Shown here: positions 41,930 to 52,100 of the stretch, piece after piece
How the letters are laid out: each line of letters begins with the position of its first letter
Position numbering within the stretch: the stretch's first letter is position 1
Assembly: GCA_964649415.1 (NCBI GenBank)
Contig: CAZYSK010000025.1
Span: 8,300 to 72,299 of the forward strand
Source of the DNA: CAZYSK01 sp964649415
GTDB lineage: Bacteria; Chloroflexota; Anaerolineae; B4-G1
Direction: 5' to 3'
DNA length: 64,000 nucleotides
Translations under genes and position numbers: made by a program
The notes under the pieces: generated by a model
Database searches by the model: none
What the model was told of the DNA's origin: nothing
The model's input: only the letters and a program-made list of their open reading frames with translations

Positions 41930-44782
41930 CTACGCCACGGCCACGGCTTCGCCCTGCCGAGCGCGCAGTCGCACGACAGCTTTTGTGATCTCAGCGGCGA
42001 TGCCAGGCACCAGTAGCAGGGGCAGAACTATGGTCCACTCCTCCACCCCCAGCGCCACCGTGTTGAAAACGGACTGGAAGAACGGGATGTAGACCACGCT
42101 GAACAGCAGGACGAAGGATACCAGCACCGCGTACTGCATAAACTTGTTGCTGAAAACGCCCAGCCGGAACAGCGAAGCACGCTCCGAACGGGCGGTGTAC
42201 GCTCTCACCAGCTCGGAAGCCGAGAGCGTGACGAAGGCCATCGTCTGAGCCAGTGCCGGGTTCAGCGGTTGTCGGGCGACCCCGACGTAGTAGGCGGTCA
42301 ACACCGCCGCTGTGATCGCGATGGTTTGCACGATGATGCCGGCGAGCATAGAGCGATTGATGATGGGCTCGCGCACGGGGCGGGGTGGCTGATCCATAAT
42401 GTCTGGATCCCCTGTCTCCAACCCCAATGCGAGCGCCGGTGCCCCGTCGGTGAGCAGATTCAGCCATAGCAACTGAATCGCGTTCAACGGCTGCGAATCG
42501 CCAAACAAGGTGGCGAGGAAAATCACCATGATCTCGGCCATGTTGCACGAGATCAGGTAGTACACGAACTTGCGGATGTTCGAGTAGATGATGCGACCTT
42601 GCTCGACGGCCGAGACGATGGAGGCGTAGTTGTCGTCGGTGAGCACCATGTCGGCTGTCTCCTTGGAGACATCCGTCCCGGTGATCCCCATCGCCACGCC
42701 GATGGAAGCGCGCTTGAGAGCTGGCGCGTCGTTGACGCCGTCGCCCGTCATAGCCACCACGTGATCCTGCGCCCGCAATGCCTCGACGATGCGCACCTTG
42801 TGCTGAGGAGAGACGCGGGCGAAAACGTCCACGTCGCCTATGCGCTCTGCCAGCGCCTCGTCGGAGAGCTCGTTCAATTCCGCGCCGGTGAGTACCTCTG
42901 CCTCGGGCCGCAGGAGATCAATCTCCTGCGCGATAGCCTGGGCTGTGTCCGGATAGTCGCCGGTGATCATCATCGTGCGGATGCCGGCATTCCGCGCTCG
43001 GTCCACCGCCGGTCTCACTTCTGGTCGGGCTGGATCTATCATCGCCACCAGCCCGATCAGCGTCATGTTCCGCTCGATCGTATCGGCGTTCACTTCCTGG
43101 GGTAACTGCCCCAACCGGCGATAGGCCACGGCCAGTACGCGCAGCCCTCCGCGGCTCACGTCACGGATCACGTCGCCTATGTACTGCCGCCGCGCTGGCG
43201 TGAGCGCTAAGTCGGCCCCCTCCTCCAGAATAGCCTCGCACAACGGCAGCATCACGTCGGGTGCGCCCTTGACGTAAACGATGTGCTCGGCGACGCCGCC
43301 CTCGTCCCCGTCGGCCTGCTCGGAGCCAGGGGGAGTCCCATTCAGGCGGTGAACGGTGCTCATCCGCTTGCGATCGCTATCGAAGGGCACCTCGGCCACG
43401 CGCGGTAGTCGTGCCTCCGTCTCGTCGCGCCACAGGCCGGCCTTGGCCGCCGCCACGACCATCGCCCCCTCGGTCGGATCTCCCACCAGGCGATATTGAC
43501 CACTCCTGCTGTCGCCATACTCGGACTCCACAGGTTCCAACACCGCATCGGAGCACAGCAAGCTTCCGGTGAGCAAGGACATAATCTCGGAATTGTCGTG
43601 CGGGTCGGCGGGCTCGCCGTAATGAGTGAACTCGCCCGCCGGCTGATACCCCTCACCGCTCAAGTCCAGCCGCAGGTTCGCCACGTACAAGCGTACGGCC
43701 ACCATCTCGTTCTGCGTCAATGTGCCCGTCTTGTCGGAGCAAATGACAGTGGCACTGCCCAGTGTCTCCACCGCCGGCAGACGGCGGATCAACGCGTGGC
43801 GTTGGACCATCTCACGCATCCCCAATGCCAGGCAGATGGTGACGACGGCAGCCAACCCCTCCGGCACGGCGGCGATCGCCAGGCTGACCGCCACGATGAA
43901 CAGGTCTACGATCTGCCCCTGGGTCTGCGCCAGGTACGCCGGCAATCCCTGGCTGGTGATAATCGCCAGATCCGTGTCCTGGATGATTGCCTCCAGGAAG
44001 ACAATCGCGCAGATGGCCAACGACCCCCAGCCCAGCCAGTGGCCCAATTGGTCCAGCCGCACTTGGAGGGGGGTGGGTTCCTCTTCGTAGGATTGGATCA
44101 TCTCGGCGATGAGGCCAATCTCCGTCTGCATGCCGGTGGCGACGACGATGCCGCTTCCCCGTCCGTACGTGACCGTCGTGCCCATGAAGGCACTGTTGAT
44201 CCGGTCGCCCAGCGACATGCCCTGCGCCAGCTTCGCGCTGGCCATCTTCTCCACGGGCACGGACTCGCCTGTGAGTGATGCCTCATCAATCTTGAGGTTC
44301 ACACTCTCGACGAGGCGCAGATCAGCGGGGACGTAATTACCTGCCTCCAGGAACACGACGTCACCGGGAACGAGTTCCCGGGCCGGGACGGTGACCCGGT
44401 GGCCTCCTCGCAGTACCTGGGCCTCGGGAGCAGACATCTTCTTGAGCGCCGCCAGCGCCTCTTCCGCTTTTCCCTCCTGAACCACGCCCAGCACCGCGTT
44501 GACGATGACGATGGCCATGATCGCGCAGGCCTCCACGACCTCTCCCAGCAGGAAGGAGACCACGGCGGCGACGATCAGGATGATGACGATGAAATCGTTG
44601 AACTGGCTCAGGAGCAGTTGAAAGAAGCCAGGCCGGGGTCGCTCGGTCAGTTCGTTGGGACCGTGCTGTGCCAGCCGTGCATCTGCCTCATCGCGTCCGA
44701 GCCCGGCATCTGGGCCCGTCTTCAACCTGCTCGCTACCTCTTGAATCGTATAGGTGTACCACAGAACTGTTTCAGACTGCAT
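41930..44782 (-). CDS. P-type calcium-transporting ATPase (P2 type)
   Basis: 950 aa, the normal size. N-terminal cation-ATPase domain, actuator motif LTGES, M4 PEGL, phosphorylation motif SDKTGTLTQNE (Asp near 350), nucleotide site KGAPD and hinge MTGDGVNDAPALK are all present. The C-terminal helices include NAIQLLWLNLLTDGAPALALG. These features match SERCA/PMR1-like Ca2+ or Ca2+/Mn2+ pumps of the plasma membrane. The substrate is inferred from the family. It has its own promoter. Confidence 0.94.
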   Translation of the reverse strand: MQSETVLWYTYTIQEVASRLKTGPDAGLGRDEADARLAQHGPNELTERPRPGFFQLLLSQFNDFIVIILIVAAVVSFLLGEVVEACAIMAIVIVNAVLGVVQEGKAEEALAALKKMSAPEAQVLRGGHRVTVPARELVPGDVVFLEAGNYVPADLRLVESVNLKIDEASLTGESVPVEKMASAKLAQGMSLGDRINSAFMGTTVTYGRGSGIVVATGMQTEIGLIAEMIQSYEEEPTPLQVRLDQLGHWLGWGSLAICAIVFLEAIIQDTDLAIITSQGLPAYLAQTQGQIVDLFIVAVSLAIAAVPEGLAAVVTICLALGMREMVQRHALIRRLPAVETLGSATVICSDKTGTLTQNEMVAVRLYVANLRLDLSGEGYQPAGEFTHYGEPADPHDNSEIMSLLTGSLLCSDAVLEPVESEYGDSRSGQYRLVGDPTEGAMVVAAAKAGLWRDETEARLPRVAEVPFDSDRKRMSTVHRLNGTPPGSEQADGDEGGVAEHIVYVKGAPDVMLPLCEAILEEGADLALTPARRQYIGDVIRDVSRGGLRVLAVAYRRLGQLPQEVNADTIERNMTLIGLVAMIDPARPEVRPAVDRARNAGIRTMMITGDYPDTAQAIAQEIDLLRPEAEVLTGAELNELSDEALAERIGDVDVFARVSPQHKVRIVEALRAQDHVVAMTGDGVNDAPALKRASIGVAMGITGTDVSKETADMVLTDDNYASIVSAVEQGRIIYSNIRKFVYYLISCNMAEIMVIFLATLFGDSQPLNAIQLLWLNLLTDGAPALALGLETGDPDIMDQPPRPVREPIINRSMLAGIIVQTIAITAAVLTAYYVGVARQPLNPALAQTMAFVTLSASELVRAYTARSERASLFRLGVFSNKFMQYAVLVSFVLLFSVVYIPFFQSVFNTVALGVEEWTIVLPLLLVPGIAAEITKAVVRLRARQGEAVAVA

Positions 44783-44823
44783 CTATTCCTCACCGCTTCA
44801 TCTAAATATGTCATCGAAACCAG

Positions 44824-44851
44824 ATTATAGCACATTCGTAATTGACGACAA
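44824..44851 (-). promoter_or_regulatory. Extended -10 promoter of the P-type ATPase
   Basis: On the minus strand TTGTCG (44846-44851), 16 bp, then TATAAT (44824-44829) preceded by TGC. The start codon is about 40 bp downstream. Confidence 0.65.
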
Positions 44852-44940
44852 GCCCACACCACTGCGCGGGGTTGACAAGGACACGCTCGCGCAATGGGCC
44901 TCACGCTGCACGGCGGATGGGTCCTCGCTCTATCCCCCGC

Positions 44941-45921
44941 TCATCGAATCCCCCACCAGTACATGTCCGCCAGCTTCTGATGCTCCTCTCGCAGACGCAC
45001 GTAGCTCTCGTACCGATGGTAGCTGATCTGCCCCTCTTCGACCGCTTGTCTGACCGCACAGTCTGGCTCAACCTTGTGTGTGCAATCGGAGAACCGGCAG
45101 TGGGTCACCAGCGGGGCGATGTCGGGGAAGTAGGCGTCCAGCTCTTCTGGATCCACGTCGAACAGCGCCAGAGCGCGGATGCCGGGCGTGTCGGCTACCC
45201 AGCCCCCCGTGTCCAAGGGGATGAGCTGCGGCACGACGGTGGTGTGTCGCCCCTTGCTGGTGGATTGGCTCACCGTCCGCACCCGCAGGCCCAGGTCAGC
45301 TTGAATTGCGTTGAGCAGGCTCGTCTTGCCCACACCGGACGGGCCCAGGAAGGCCGATATTCTCCCCCGCAGCGCGTCGCGCAACTCGTCTATCCCTTCA
45401 CGGGCAAGCGCGCTGGTATACAACACCGGGTAGCCAATCTCCTCATAAATGTCGAAGAGTGCGCGGGCCGCCTCGCGGCCTACCAGGTCAGTCTTGTTGG
45501 CGCACACAACCGCGGGCACGCGCTGGATCTCGGCGCCAACCAGCAGGCGGTCCAGCATACGTAGGTGAGGGGCAGGGTTCGCACAGGAGAAGATGAAGAC
45601 TGCCTGGTCGGGATTGGCGACGATCACCTGCTCCCGCTCCGCCAGGTACCCATCCCGGTCCCAACGACGTGATCCGCGTCCACGGGCTATCGGGGCCAGC
45701 CGAGCCAGCGCCCGCTCCCGCTCGGCGATCTCCTCAATCATGCCTCTTTCATCCTCGCCCAGACTGATCCACACCCGATCTCCGACGGCGACCAGGTCGG
45801 TATCGCGCCGTTCCTGCTTCAGCCGTCCCCGCACACGGCAGACGACGTCGCCGGCCTGAGTGCGGACGGTGAAGAATCCGCTCTGCGCCTTGATAACCAG
45901 GCCGTCAAGCAAGTCGGGCAT
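44941..45921 (-). CDS. rsgA: Ribosome small-subunit biogenesis GTPase
   Basis: 326 aa. An N-terminal OB fold precedes a circularly permuted GTPase domain (G4 NKTD first, then G1 GPSGVGKTSLLN, then G3 DTPG). The C-terminal zinc-binding knuckle is CRFSDCTHKVEPDC. This order is diagnostic of RsgA (YjeQ), which helps 30S subunit maturation. It is divergent from the ferredoxin oxidoreductase operon. Confidence 0.96.
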   Translation of the reverse strand: MPDLLDGLVIKAQSGFFTVRTQAGDVVCRVRGRLKQERRDTDLVAVGDRVWISLGEDERGMIEEIAERERALARLAPIARGRGSRRWDRDGYLAEREQVIVANPDQAVFIFSCANPAPHLRMLDRLLVGAEIQRVPAVVCANKTDLVGREAARALFDIYEEIGYPVLYTSALAREGIDELRDALRGRISAFLGPSGVGKTSLLNAIQADLGLRVRTVSQSTSKGRHTTVVPQLIPLDTGGWVADTPGIRALALFDVDPEELDAYFPDIAPLVTHCRFSDCTHKVEPDCAVRQAVEEGQISYHRYESYVRLREEHQKLADMYWWGIR

Positions 45922-46157
45922 CAGACTCGTTGTACCGGTATTGCATAAGCGTTGCTCTCAATTGTGCGCATCCGCCCCTTCCAGGATTTGCTCATGTACG
46001 TGCATTGTAAGCATTTTCCTCTCTCCTGTCAACACGCACGCACGGCCCCTCCGACAGTCGCCACATCGGAGAAGCAGCACTCGCCCCCCCAGTCTCCTCA
46101 GCGAGATCTCTGGATGTCAGTTCTCGGTGATACGTGTCACTAGCCCTGAGCCTCATT

Positions 46158-46186
46158 TTGTGCGATACTCGTTTTTGTGCGATAAT
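46158..46186 (+). promoter_or_regulatory. Promoter of the 2-oxoacid:ferredoxin oxidoreductase operon with direct repeats
   Basis: TTGTGC (46158-46163) and GATAAT (46181-46186) are 17 bp apart, with TGC just before the -10. The -35 and -10 parts both sit in copies of TTTTGTGCGATA, repeated 18 bp apart, so a regulator could bind both. The region 45922-46157 holds no gene. Confidence 0.6.
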
Positions 46187-46220
46187 GGGCACATCTGTCG
46201 AGAAACGGATTGGATTGCGT

Positions 46221-46505
46221 ATGGCCGAAGACGCTGTTGTCAAAATCGTCGAAGAACCAGAAAAGGCAAAGTCGAAGCGGCGGCTGCCGCGTGGGCGCGT
46301 GACCGTCTTCCCCAACTGGTGCAAGGGCTGTGGGCTGTGTGTCGAATTCTGCCCTGCCAACGTGTTGGAGCAAGGGCCCGACGGCCGGGTCACCGTGGCC
46401 CACCCGGAGAGATGCACGGCTTGCCGCTGGTGCGAACGGCACTGCCCGGACTTCGCCATCTTTGTAGCGGACATCGAGCCGCAGCCGGAGGAAGAGACGC
46501 CATGA
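46221..46505 (+). CDS. korD: 2-oxoacid:ferredoxin oxidoreductase, ferredoxin-type (delta) subunit
   Basis: 94 aa with two [4Fe-4S] motifs: CKGCGLCVEFCP and CTACRWCERHCP. It passes electrons from the thiamine-diphosphate subunits to ferredoxin. The start at 46221 is chosen because the promoter -10 overlaps the earlier ATG at 46185. The stop overlaps the next start by 4 bp (ATGA), so the four subunits are co-translated. The delta-alpha-beta-gamma order is typical of 2-oxoglutarate oxidoreductases, though related 2-ketoisovalerate enzymes cannot be excluded. Confidence 0.88.
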   Translation: MAEDAVVKIVEEPEKAKSKRRLPRGRVTVFPNWCKGCGLCVEFCPANVLEQGPDGRVTVAHPERCTACRWCERHCPDFAIFVADIEPQPEEETP

Positions 46506-47677
46506 CGGCGGAAACGAACGTCAAGGACGCGCAGCCCGCACCAGCCGTACGAGGGCAGGTGCTTATGCAGGGCGATGAAGCCTGTGCGGAGGGGGCCGTC
46601 GCGGCCGGATGTCGCTTCTTTGCCGGCTATCCCATCACCCCAGCCACCGAGATCGCTGAAGTCCTGGCGCGGCGGCTGCCCCAGGTGGGCGGCAAGTTCA
46701 TCCAGATGGAAGACGAGATCGCTTCCATCGCCGCCGTCGTCGGCGCGTCGGTGGGTGGGGCCAAGGCGATGACCGCCACCTCTGGCCCTGGCTTCAGCCT
46801 CATGCAGGAGAACATCGGCTACGCCGCCATGGCGGAGATTCCGTGTGTCATCGTGGACGTGCAACGGCTGGGGCCCTCTACGGGGCGACCTACCAGTCCC
46901 TCGCAAGGTGACGTCATGCAGGCCCGCTGGGGTACACACGGCGACCATCCTGTGATCGCCCTGTCCCCGTCATCGGTCGGAGAGGCCTTCACGCTGACAG
47001 TCCAGGCGTTCAACTTCTCCGAGCGCTACCGCACGCCGGTGATCGTGCTGATGGATGAGGTGATCGGCCACATGCGGGAGCCCATCGAGCTGCCGGGCGC
47101 CGATACCATCGAACTGGTGGAGCGATCCAGCACGACGGTCCCACCGGAGTGGTACATGCCGTACGAGAACTATCCCGCCGACGTGCCACCGTTGGTGCCC
47201 TTTGGCGAGGGCTATCGCTATCACATCACCGGCCTGCATCACGATGAGCGCGGGTATCCAACCAATCGGCTGAACGAGGTACAGCCATGGGTGGAGCGCG
47301 TCTTCCGCAAGATTGAGCGCAGCCTCTCGGACATCCTGCTCTATGACACAGATGGCATACGGGATGCTGAGACGCTGGTCATCGCCTACGGCGCGACGGC
47401 TCGCTCAGCCCGCTATGCCGTCGAAATGGCACGGGAGCGGGGCCGCCATGTTGGCTTCCTCAAACTCAAGACCCTGTGGCCCTTTGCCGAGGAGATCGTG
47501 GAGCATGCCGCCGCTCGCCTGCATCGCGTCGTCGTGCCCGAAATGAACCTGGGCCAGGTGGCACTGGAGGTCGAACGGGTGGTAGGCCGGCACAAGGTCC
47601 ATCGCGTGAACCGGGTGGACGGTGAGATGATCCGGCCGGCTGAGATACTGGCCGCTATCGAGGAGTGGATAAGGTGA
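46502..47677 (+). CDS. korA: 2-oxoacid:ferredoxin oxidoreductase subunit alpha
   Basis: 391 aa. GYPITPATEIAEVLAR, MEDEIASIAAVVGASVGGAK and TATSGPGFSLMQE are hallmarks of the alpha subunit of thiamine-diphosphate 2-oxoacid:ferredoxin oxidoreductases. With the beta subunit it oxidatively decarboxylates 2-oxoglutarate (or a similar acid) to the acyl-CoA, reducing ferredoxin. The open frame continues upstream to 45860, but the ATG at 46502 overlapping the delta stop is the right start. Confidence 0.93.
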   Translation: MTAETNVKDAQPAPAVRGQVLMQGDEACAEGAVAAGCRFFAGYPITPATEIAEVLARRLPQVGGKFIQMEDEIASIAAVVGASVGGAKAMTATSGPGFSLMQENIGYAAMAEIPCVIVDVQRLGPSTGRPTSPSQGDVMQARWGTHGDHPVIALSPSSVGEAFTLTVQAFNFSERYRTPVIVLMDEVIGHMREPIELPGADTIELVERSSTTVPPEWYMPYENYPADVPPLVPFGEGYRYHITGLHHDERGYPTNRLNEVQPWVERVFRKIERSLSDILLYDTDGIRDAETLVIAYGATARSARYAVEMARERGRHVGFLKLKTLWPFAEEIVEHAAARLHRVVVPEMNLGQVALEVERVVGRHKVHRVNRVDGEMIRPAEILAAIEEWIR

Positions 47678-48540
47678 AAAGACAGTCTGCCTCGGAGAGG
47701 CTTAGAGCGCCAAGCGAGTCGCGGGTGCACGAGCGCTATCTGCGCCACAGCAAGAGATTCCCCAACGTCTGGTGTGCAGGTTGCGGCATCGGCATTGTCT
47801 TGGGTGCCATCGTTCGAGCCGTGGACAGCCTTCAGTTGGACAAGAACGACGTGGCGCTGCTCTCGGGCATCGGCTGCACCGGGCGGATGCCCGTCTACGT
47901 GGACTTCAACACGATGCACACGACCCATGGCCGGGCGCTGGCCTTCGCAACCGGGCTGAAGATGGTGCGGCCCGAGATGAAGGTCATCGTGGTGATGGGG
48001 GACGGGGACGCGCTCGCCATCGGCGGCAACCACTTCATCCACGCTGCCCGGCGCAACATTGGGCTAACCGCCATTGTGGTCAACAACTACACCTATGGAA
48101 TGACAGGCGGGCAGTACTCGCCCACCACACCCACCGGCGCGCAGGCGGCGACCGCGCCCTATGGGCACATCGAGCAGCCCTTTCCCATCGCCGAGCTGGC
48201 TGTCGCAGCCGGGGCCGCTTTCGTCGCCCGCAGCACGGTCTACCACGTGCAAGAGTTGGAACGCTACATCGCCCAAGGAATCGCCAAGGAGGGGTTCGCG
48301 GTGGTCGAGGCGATGAGTTACTGCCACACGACGATCGGGCGTATCAACCACTGGGGCACCGCGCCGGACATGATGCGCGCCCTGAAGGATCGAAGCATAT
48401 CCACCAGGCAGGCCGGCAATATGGACGAAGAAGAAAGACAAGGGAAGATCGTCCGCGGTGTGTTTGTGGATCGCGACATCCCCGAGTACACACAGCTCTA
48501 CGACCAGATTGTCGAGCGAGCCCAAGAGGTAGACGCCTGA
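47674..48540 (+). CDS. korB: 2-oxoacid:ferredoxin oxidoreductase subunit beta (TPP-binding)
   Basis: 288 aa. CAGCGIGIVLGAIVRA, GIGCTGRMPVYVDF and the TPP motif GDGDALAIGGNHFIHAARRN with NNYTYGMTGGQYSPTT are diagnostic. The GTG at 47674 overlaps the stop of the alpha gene and has AGGAG 8 bp upstream; GTG 47665 is an alternative. It binds thiamine diphosphate and Mg2+ and works with the alpha subunit. Confidence 0.93.
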   Translation: MKRQSASERLRAPSESRVHERYLRHSKRFPNVWCAGCGIGIVLGAIVRAVDSLQLDKNDVALLSGIGCTGRMPVYVDFNTMHTTHGRALAFATGLKMVRPEMKVIVVMGDGDALAIGGNHFIHAARRNIGLTAIVVNNYTYGMTGGQYSPTTPTGAQAATAPYGHIEQPFPIAELAVAAGAAFVARSTVYHVQELERYIAQGIAKEGFAVVEAMSYCHTTIGRINHWGTAPDMMRALKDRSISTRQAGNMDEEERQGKIVRGVFVDRDIPEYTQLYDQIVERAQEVDA

Positions 48541-49094
48541 TGGCCCGGCGCTGCGAGGTACGGTTGGCCGGTACCGGCGGGCAGGGAGCCATTCTGGCGG
48601 GCATTCTGCTGGCCGAGGCGGCTATTCGGGACGGCAAGAACGTCGTTCAGACCCAATCGTACGGGCCGGAGGCGCGGGGCGGTGCCAGCCGCTCCGAAGT
48701 AGTGATCTGCAACGGAGAGATTCACTACCCGAAAGTGATCACAGCCGACATCACGCTCTGCATGAGCCAGGAGGCTTGCGACCGCTATGGCGAGCACACC
48801 AGGCGCGATGGGTTGCTGATCCTGGACGCCGACCACGTCACCCGCGCTCCCACAACGCGAGCGGTACGCGTGCCGATGACCACCCTGGCGCGCGACGTGG
48901 CGGGACGGGAGATTGTCGCCAACGTGGTCGGCCTGGGGCTGCTGGTGGGGTTGACAGGAATCGTGTCGCGGGAGGCGTTGGAAGCGGCCGTGCGGGACCG
49001 GGCACCACGAGGGACCGCAAGCATCAATCTCAAGGCGCTCGCGGCGGGCTTCGAGATGGCCGGGCGCGTTCGAGAGGGTAACCTGGGCACATAG
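48540..49094 (+). CDS. korC: 2-oxoacid:ferredoxin oxidoreductase subunit gamma
   Basis: 184 aa. AGTGGQGAILAGILLAEAA and SYGPEARGGASRSEVV are the family signature. The ATG at 48540 overlaps the beta stop (TGATG). It completes the Kor-type complex; its role is structural and in coupling to CoA and ferredoxin. Confidence 0.92.
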   Translation: MARRCEVRLAGTGGQGAILAGILLAEAAIRDGKNVVQTQSYGPEARGGASRSEVVICNGEIHYPKVITADITLCMSQEACDRYGEHTRRDGLLILDADHVTRAPTTRAVRVPMTTLARDVAGREIVANVVGLGLLVGLTGIVSREALEAAVRDRAPRGTASINLKALAAGFEMAGRVREGNLGT

Positions 49095-49189
49095 CCGATG
49101 CCCGTACGCCCAGGCGCACCGGTACGCCTGGCGGGAGCTCTCTGCCATATATCAGGTCACACTTGACTGATTCATAGGATCGGACAGCG

Positions 49190-52100
49190 ATGATGAATGA
49201 GAACGGGCAACAGCGATTGACGTTGCGCCTATTGGGGGAACCGTCCATCCTTTACCGAGGCACGTCCCTCGCTGGGCTCCTGGCGCAGAAAGAGCAGGCC
49301 CTCCTCGTGTACCTGGTCTGCCAGGCTGAGCAGCGTTTCTCTCGCGAACACCTGTCCACGCTCCTCTGGGGAGATGTGCCCCAGTCCCGGGCGCGCTACA
49401 ATCTCCGTCGCGCGCTGTGGCACCTTCGCCGGGCCTTTGACGAGACTGACCTCTCCCCTGACGATTGTCTGGTCGTTGAGGGCTCCTGGGTCTCTGTCCC
49501 CTCGTCCGCGCCCTGCTGGGCGGACGTCCACGATTTCGAACAAGTACTTCACACCTGCTTCCAGGACCCACAATCGCGCTTCTCTGTCGCTTCCGAAGGC
49601 ATCCGCTGCATCCGTCGGGCGCTAGACCTATATCGAGGGGAGTTCTTAGCCGGTTTCTCCGTCTCCCATGCGCCTGGCTTCGAGGAGTGGGTCATCGTTG
49701 AGCGCGAGCGGCTCTTCCTGCTCCTGCTCCGCGCCCTGACCAGCCTCATCCAGGGCTTCATCGCCCGGAACGAGCGAGATGAAGCCATAGCTGCCTGCCA
49801 GCGCCTCCTGGTCCTTGACCCGCTGCAGGAGGACATCCACCGCCTGCTTATGCGCCTCTACTGGGAGACCGGCCAACGAGCCCAGGCTCTCCGTCAGTAC
49901 AATACCTACCACGATCTCCTGCGCCGCGAGTTGAACATTGAGCCCCTGGAGGACACGCAAGAGTTGTACCAGCGCATCCTCCAGCAAGAAGCTGCGCCGA
50001 CAAGTACCGCCTCGTCGCTGGTATTGACCTCGCGTGTCACGCCTCCCGCGCCAGCGCCGGAAGCGCTTGCCCGTCCTCGTCTCTTCTCCCTCCTGGATCG
50101 AGGCCTGACCGTCCGCCTCACCCTTCTCTCCGCCCCACCGGGCTATGGCAAGACCACGCTGTTGGCCCAGTGGTTGGCCGCCCGCTCGGCGGAATACGGC
50201 ACAGACCCACCGCGAGGGAAACGCGCCAGGGAACCGCTATTCGCGTGGTACCAGGTGAGTGAGGCAGACAACGCACCGCTTGGCCTCGTGGAAGGCATGG
50301 CTGCGTCAGTAGATCAATTGCATCTAGAAGCAGCTTCGTCCCTACAGACGCAAGTCCACGACGTCACCGCCTTGCAGAGGGATCCCCGACAGGCAGCGGG
50401 ACTCCTGCTACGTGCCGTGGCGGCGCTGGACCCAACGCCGTTCCTGATAATCCTCGATGACGTCGAACATCTGACGGATCCCGATAGCCAGGAGGTGCTC
50501 CAGTACATCGTGGAGCATCTTCCGGCCAACGGTCATCTCTACCTTCTGACGCGGGTAGCGCCGCCGCTGCCGCTGCCCCGTCTGCGCGTCCGTGGTCAGT
50601 TGCTGGAAATCCGCGCTCCTGAACTCCGCTTCACCGACGAAGAAGCGGCCACGTTCCTCAAGCAAGTCTCGGGTCCGAATCTGAGCCGCACCGAGATCGC
50701 CGAATTGACTTCACGTGCCGAGGGATGGGCCGCCCCGCTATGGCTGGCCTCCAGCGCTCTCGGTCGCTTCGCTGCCAGCCTGGACGATGTATGGGAAGGC
50801 GTGTTTGCCTATCTGCGGGAGGAGGTACTGGCCCTCCAGCCGCCCGAGATACGCGACTTGCTCCTGCGCAGTGCCGTGTTGGACCGGCTGAGCCCCAGTT
50901 TGTGCCAGGCCATCTTGGATGTGCCCAAGGATTCGGATAGCCCGGGCGAGTGGCTGGCCGAATTGGAGCGGCGCAATCTATTCCTCCGGCGCGTACCCCT
51001 CCAACCCCAGTCCGCGGAACCGCAGTATACGTACCATCCCCTCTTCCTGACATTCCTGCGGGCGGAATTGCCCTCGTATCTTTCCAATGGCGAAGTCGAG
51101 GCCCTGCATCGCCGGGCTATGGCGGTGTGGGAACAGCAAGGCGACCTGGAACAAGCCTTGTTCCACTGCTTCAAGACCGGCGATCAACCGGGCATCGCGC
51201 GTCTGTTTGAACAGATCGCACCTGCCTACCTGCACCAGGGACGATTGGAGCCCCTGGCACGCTGGCTGGACCAGTTAGGCCCGGCCGTGCAGGATCAGCA
51301 TCCACAGCTCACACTGCACGCGGGGCGAATCCGTCAGGCAGAGGGGCGGGTGGAGGAAGCCCGCCAGCTCTACCAGCGCGCAGCGCTTGGCTTCGAGGTC
51401 TCCCAGGATCGCGCGTCCCAGGGCGATAGCTTGCTCGCCCTGGCCGAATTGGAACTTCTGCGTGGTCGCTACGCCGAGGGAATCCAGTTGGGAGAGCGGG
51501 CGATTGATTGCTGGGACGAGGCGGACATACGGCGGCGTGCGTCCGCGCTGCGGGCCGTAGGCCATATGCAGGCCAGCAAGGGCAATCTGCCCGATGCTGA
51601 AGCGATCCTGGGAGAGGCCGAAGGCCTGATCCTCGAGCGCGGTCATCCCTTGCTTGCCTTCCAGGTGTTGCGCACCCGTGCGTGGGTCGCCTACGTCCAG
51701 GGACGCTATCGCCGGGCGATGGCGCTGAACCATCTGGCGGAGCGCGAAGCCGGGCCTGAGGTGTCGCCAGAGATTAGGGCGACCACGTACAATCCTGTAC
51801 CCTCTGTACTGCGAGAATGGGGGGAGGCAGAGATCGCGTGGACGGCAACGCAGCAGCGAATCAAGGCGGCCCGCCAGCTTCACCAGCGCCTGGTACTTGC
51901 CCAGGCCCACACCGAACTGGGCAATCTCTACCTGGATCAAGCCAGGGTCGCCGAGGCAGAGACGGCCTTCCGCCATGCCGTTGCCGAGGCCAAGGCAGCC
52001 GGGGGCGATGGCCTTCATCGCCTGTGTGGCGAGGTTCATCTGGTATACGCCTGTGTGCTGCAGGACCACGGCGCGGAAGCCGGTGAACTGGCCGAGGCCG

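Noticed and set aside
43496..44278. 260-codon open frame antisense to the P-type ATPase
   Set aside because: It lies within the ATPase, whose motifs are complete; the antisense product has no recognisable domain.
45860..46501. N-terminal extension of the korA frame to 605 aa
   Set aside because: The extension crosses the ferredoxin-subunit gene in another frame; the family start fits ATG 46502 with a 4-bp overlap.
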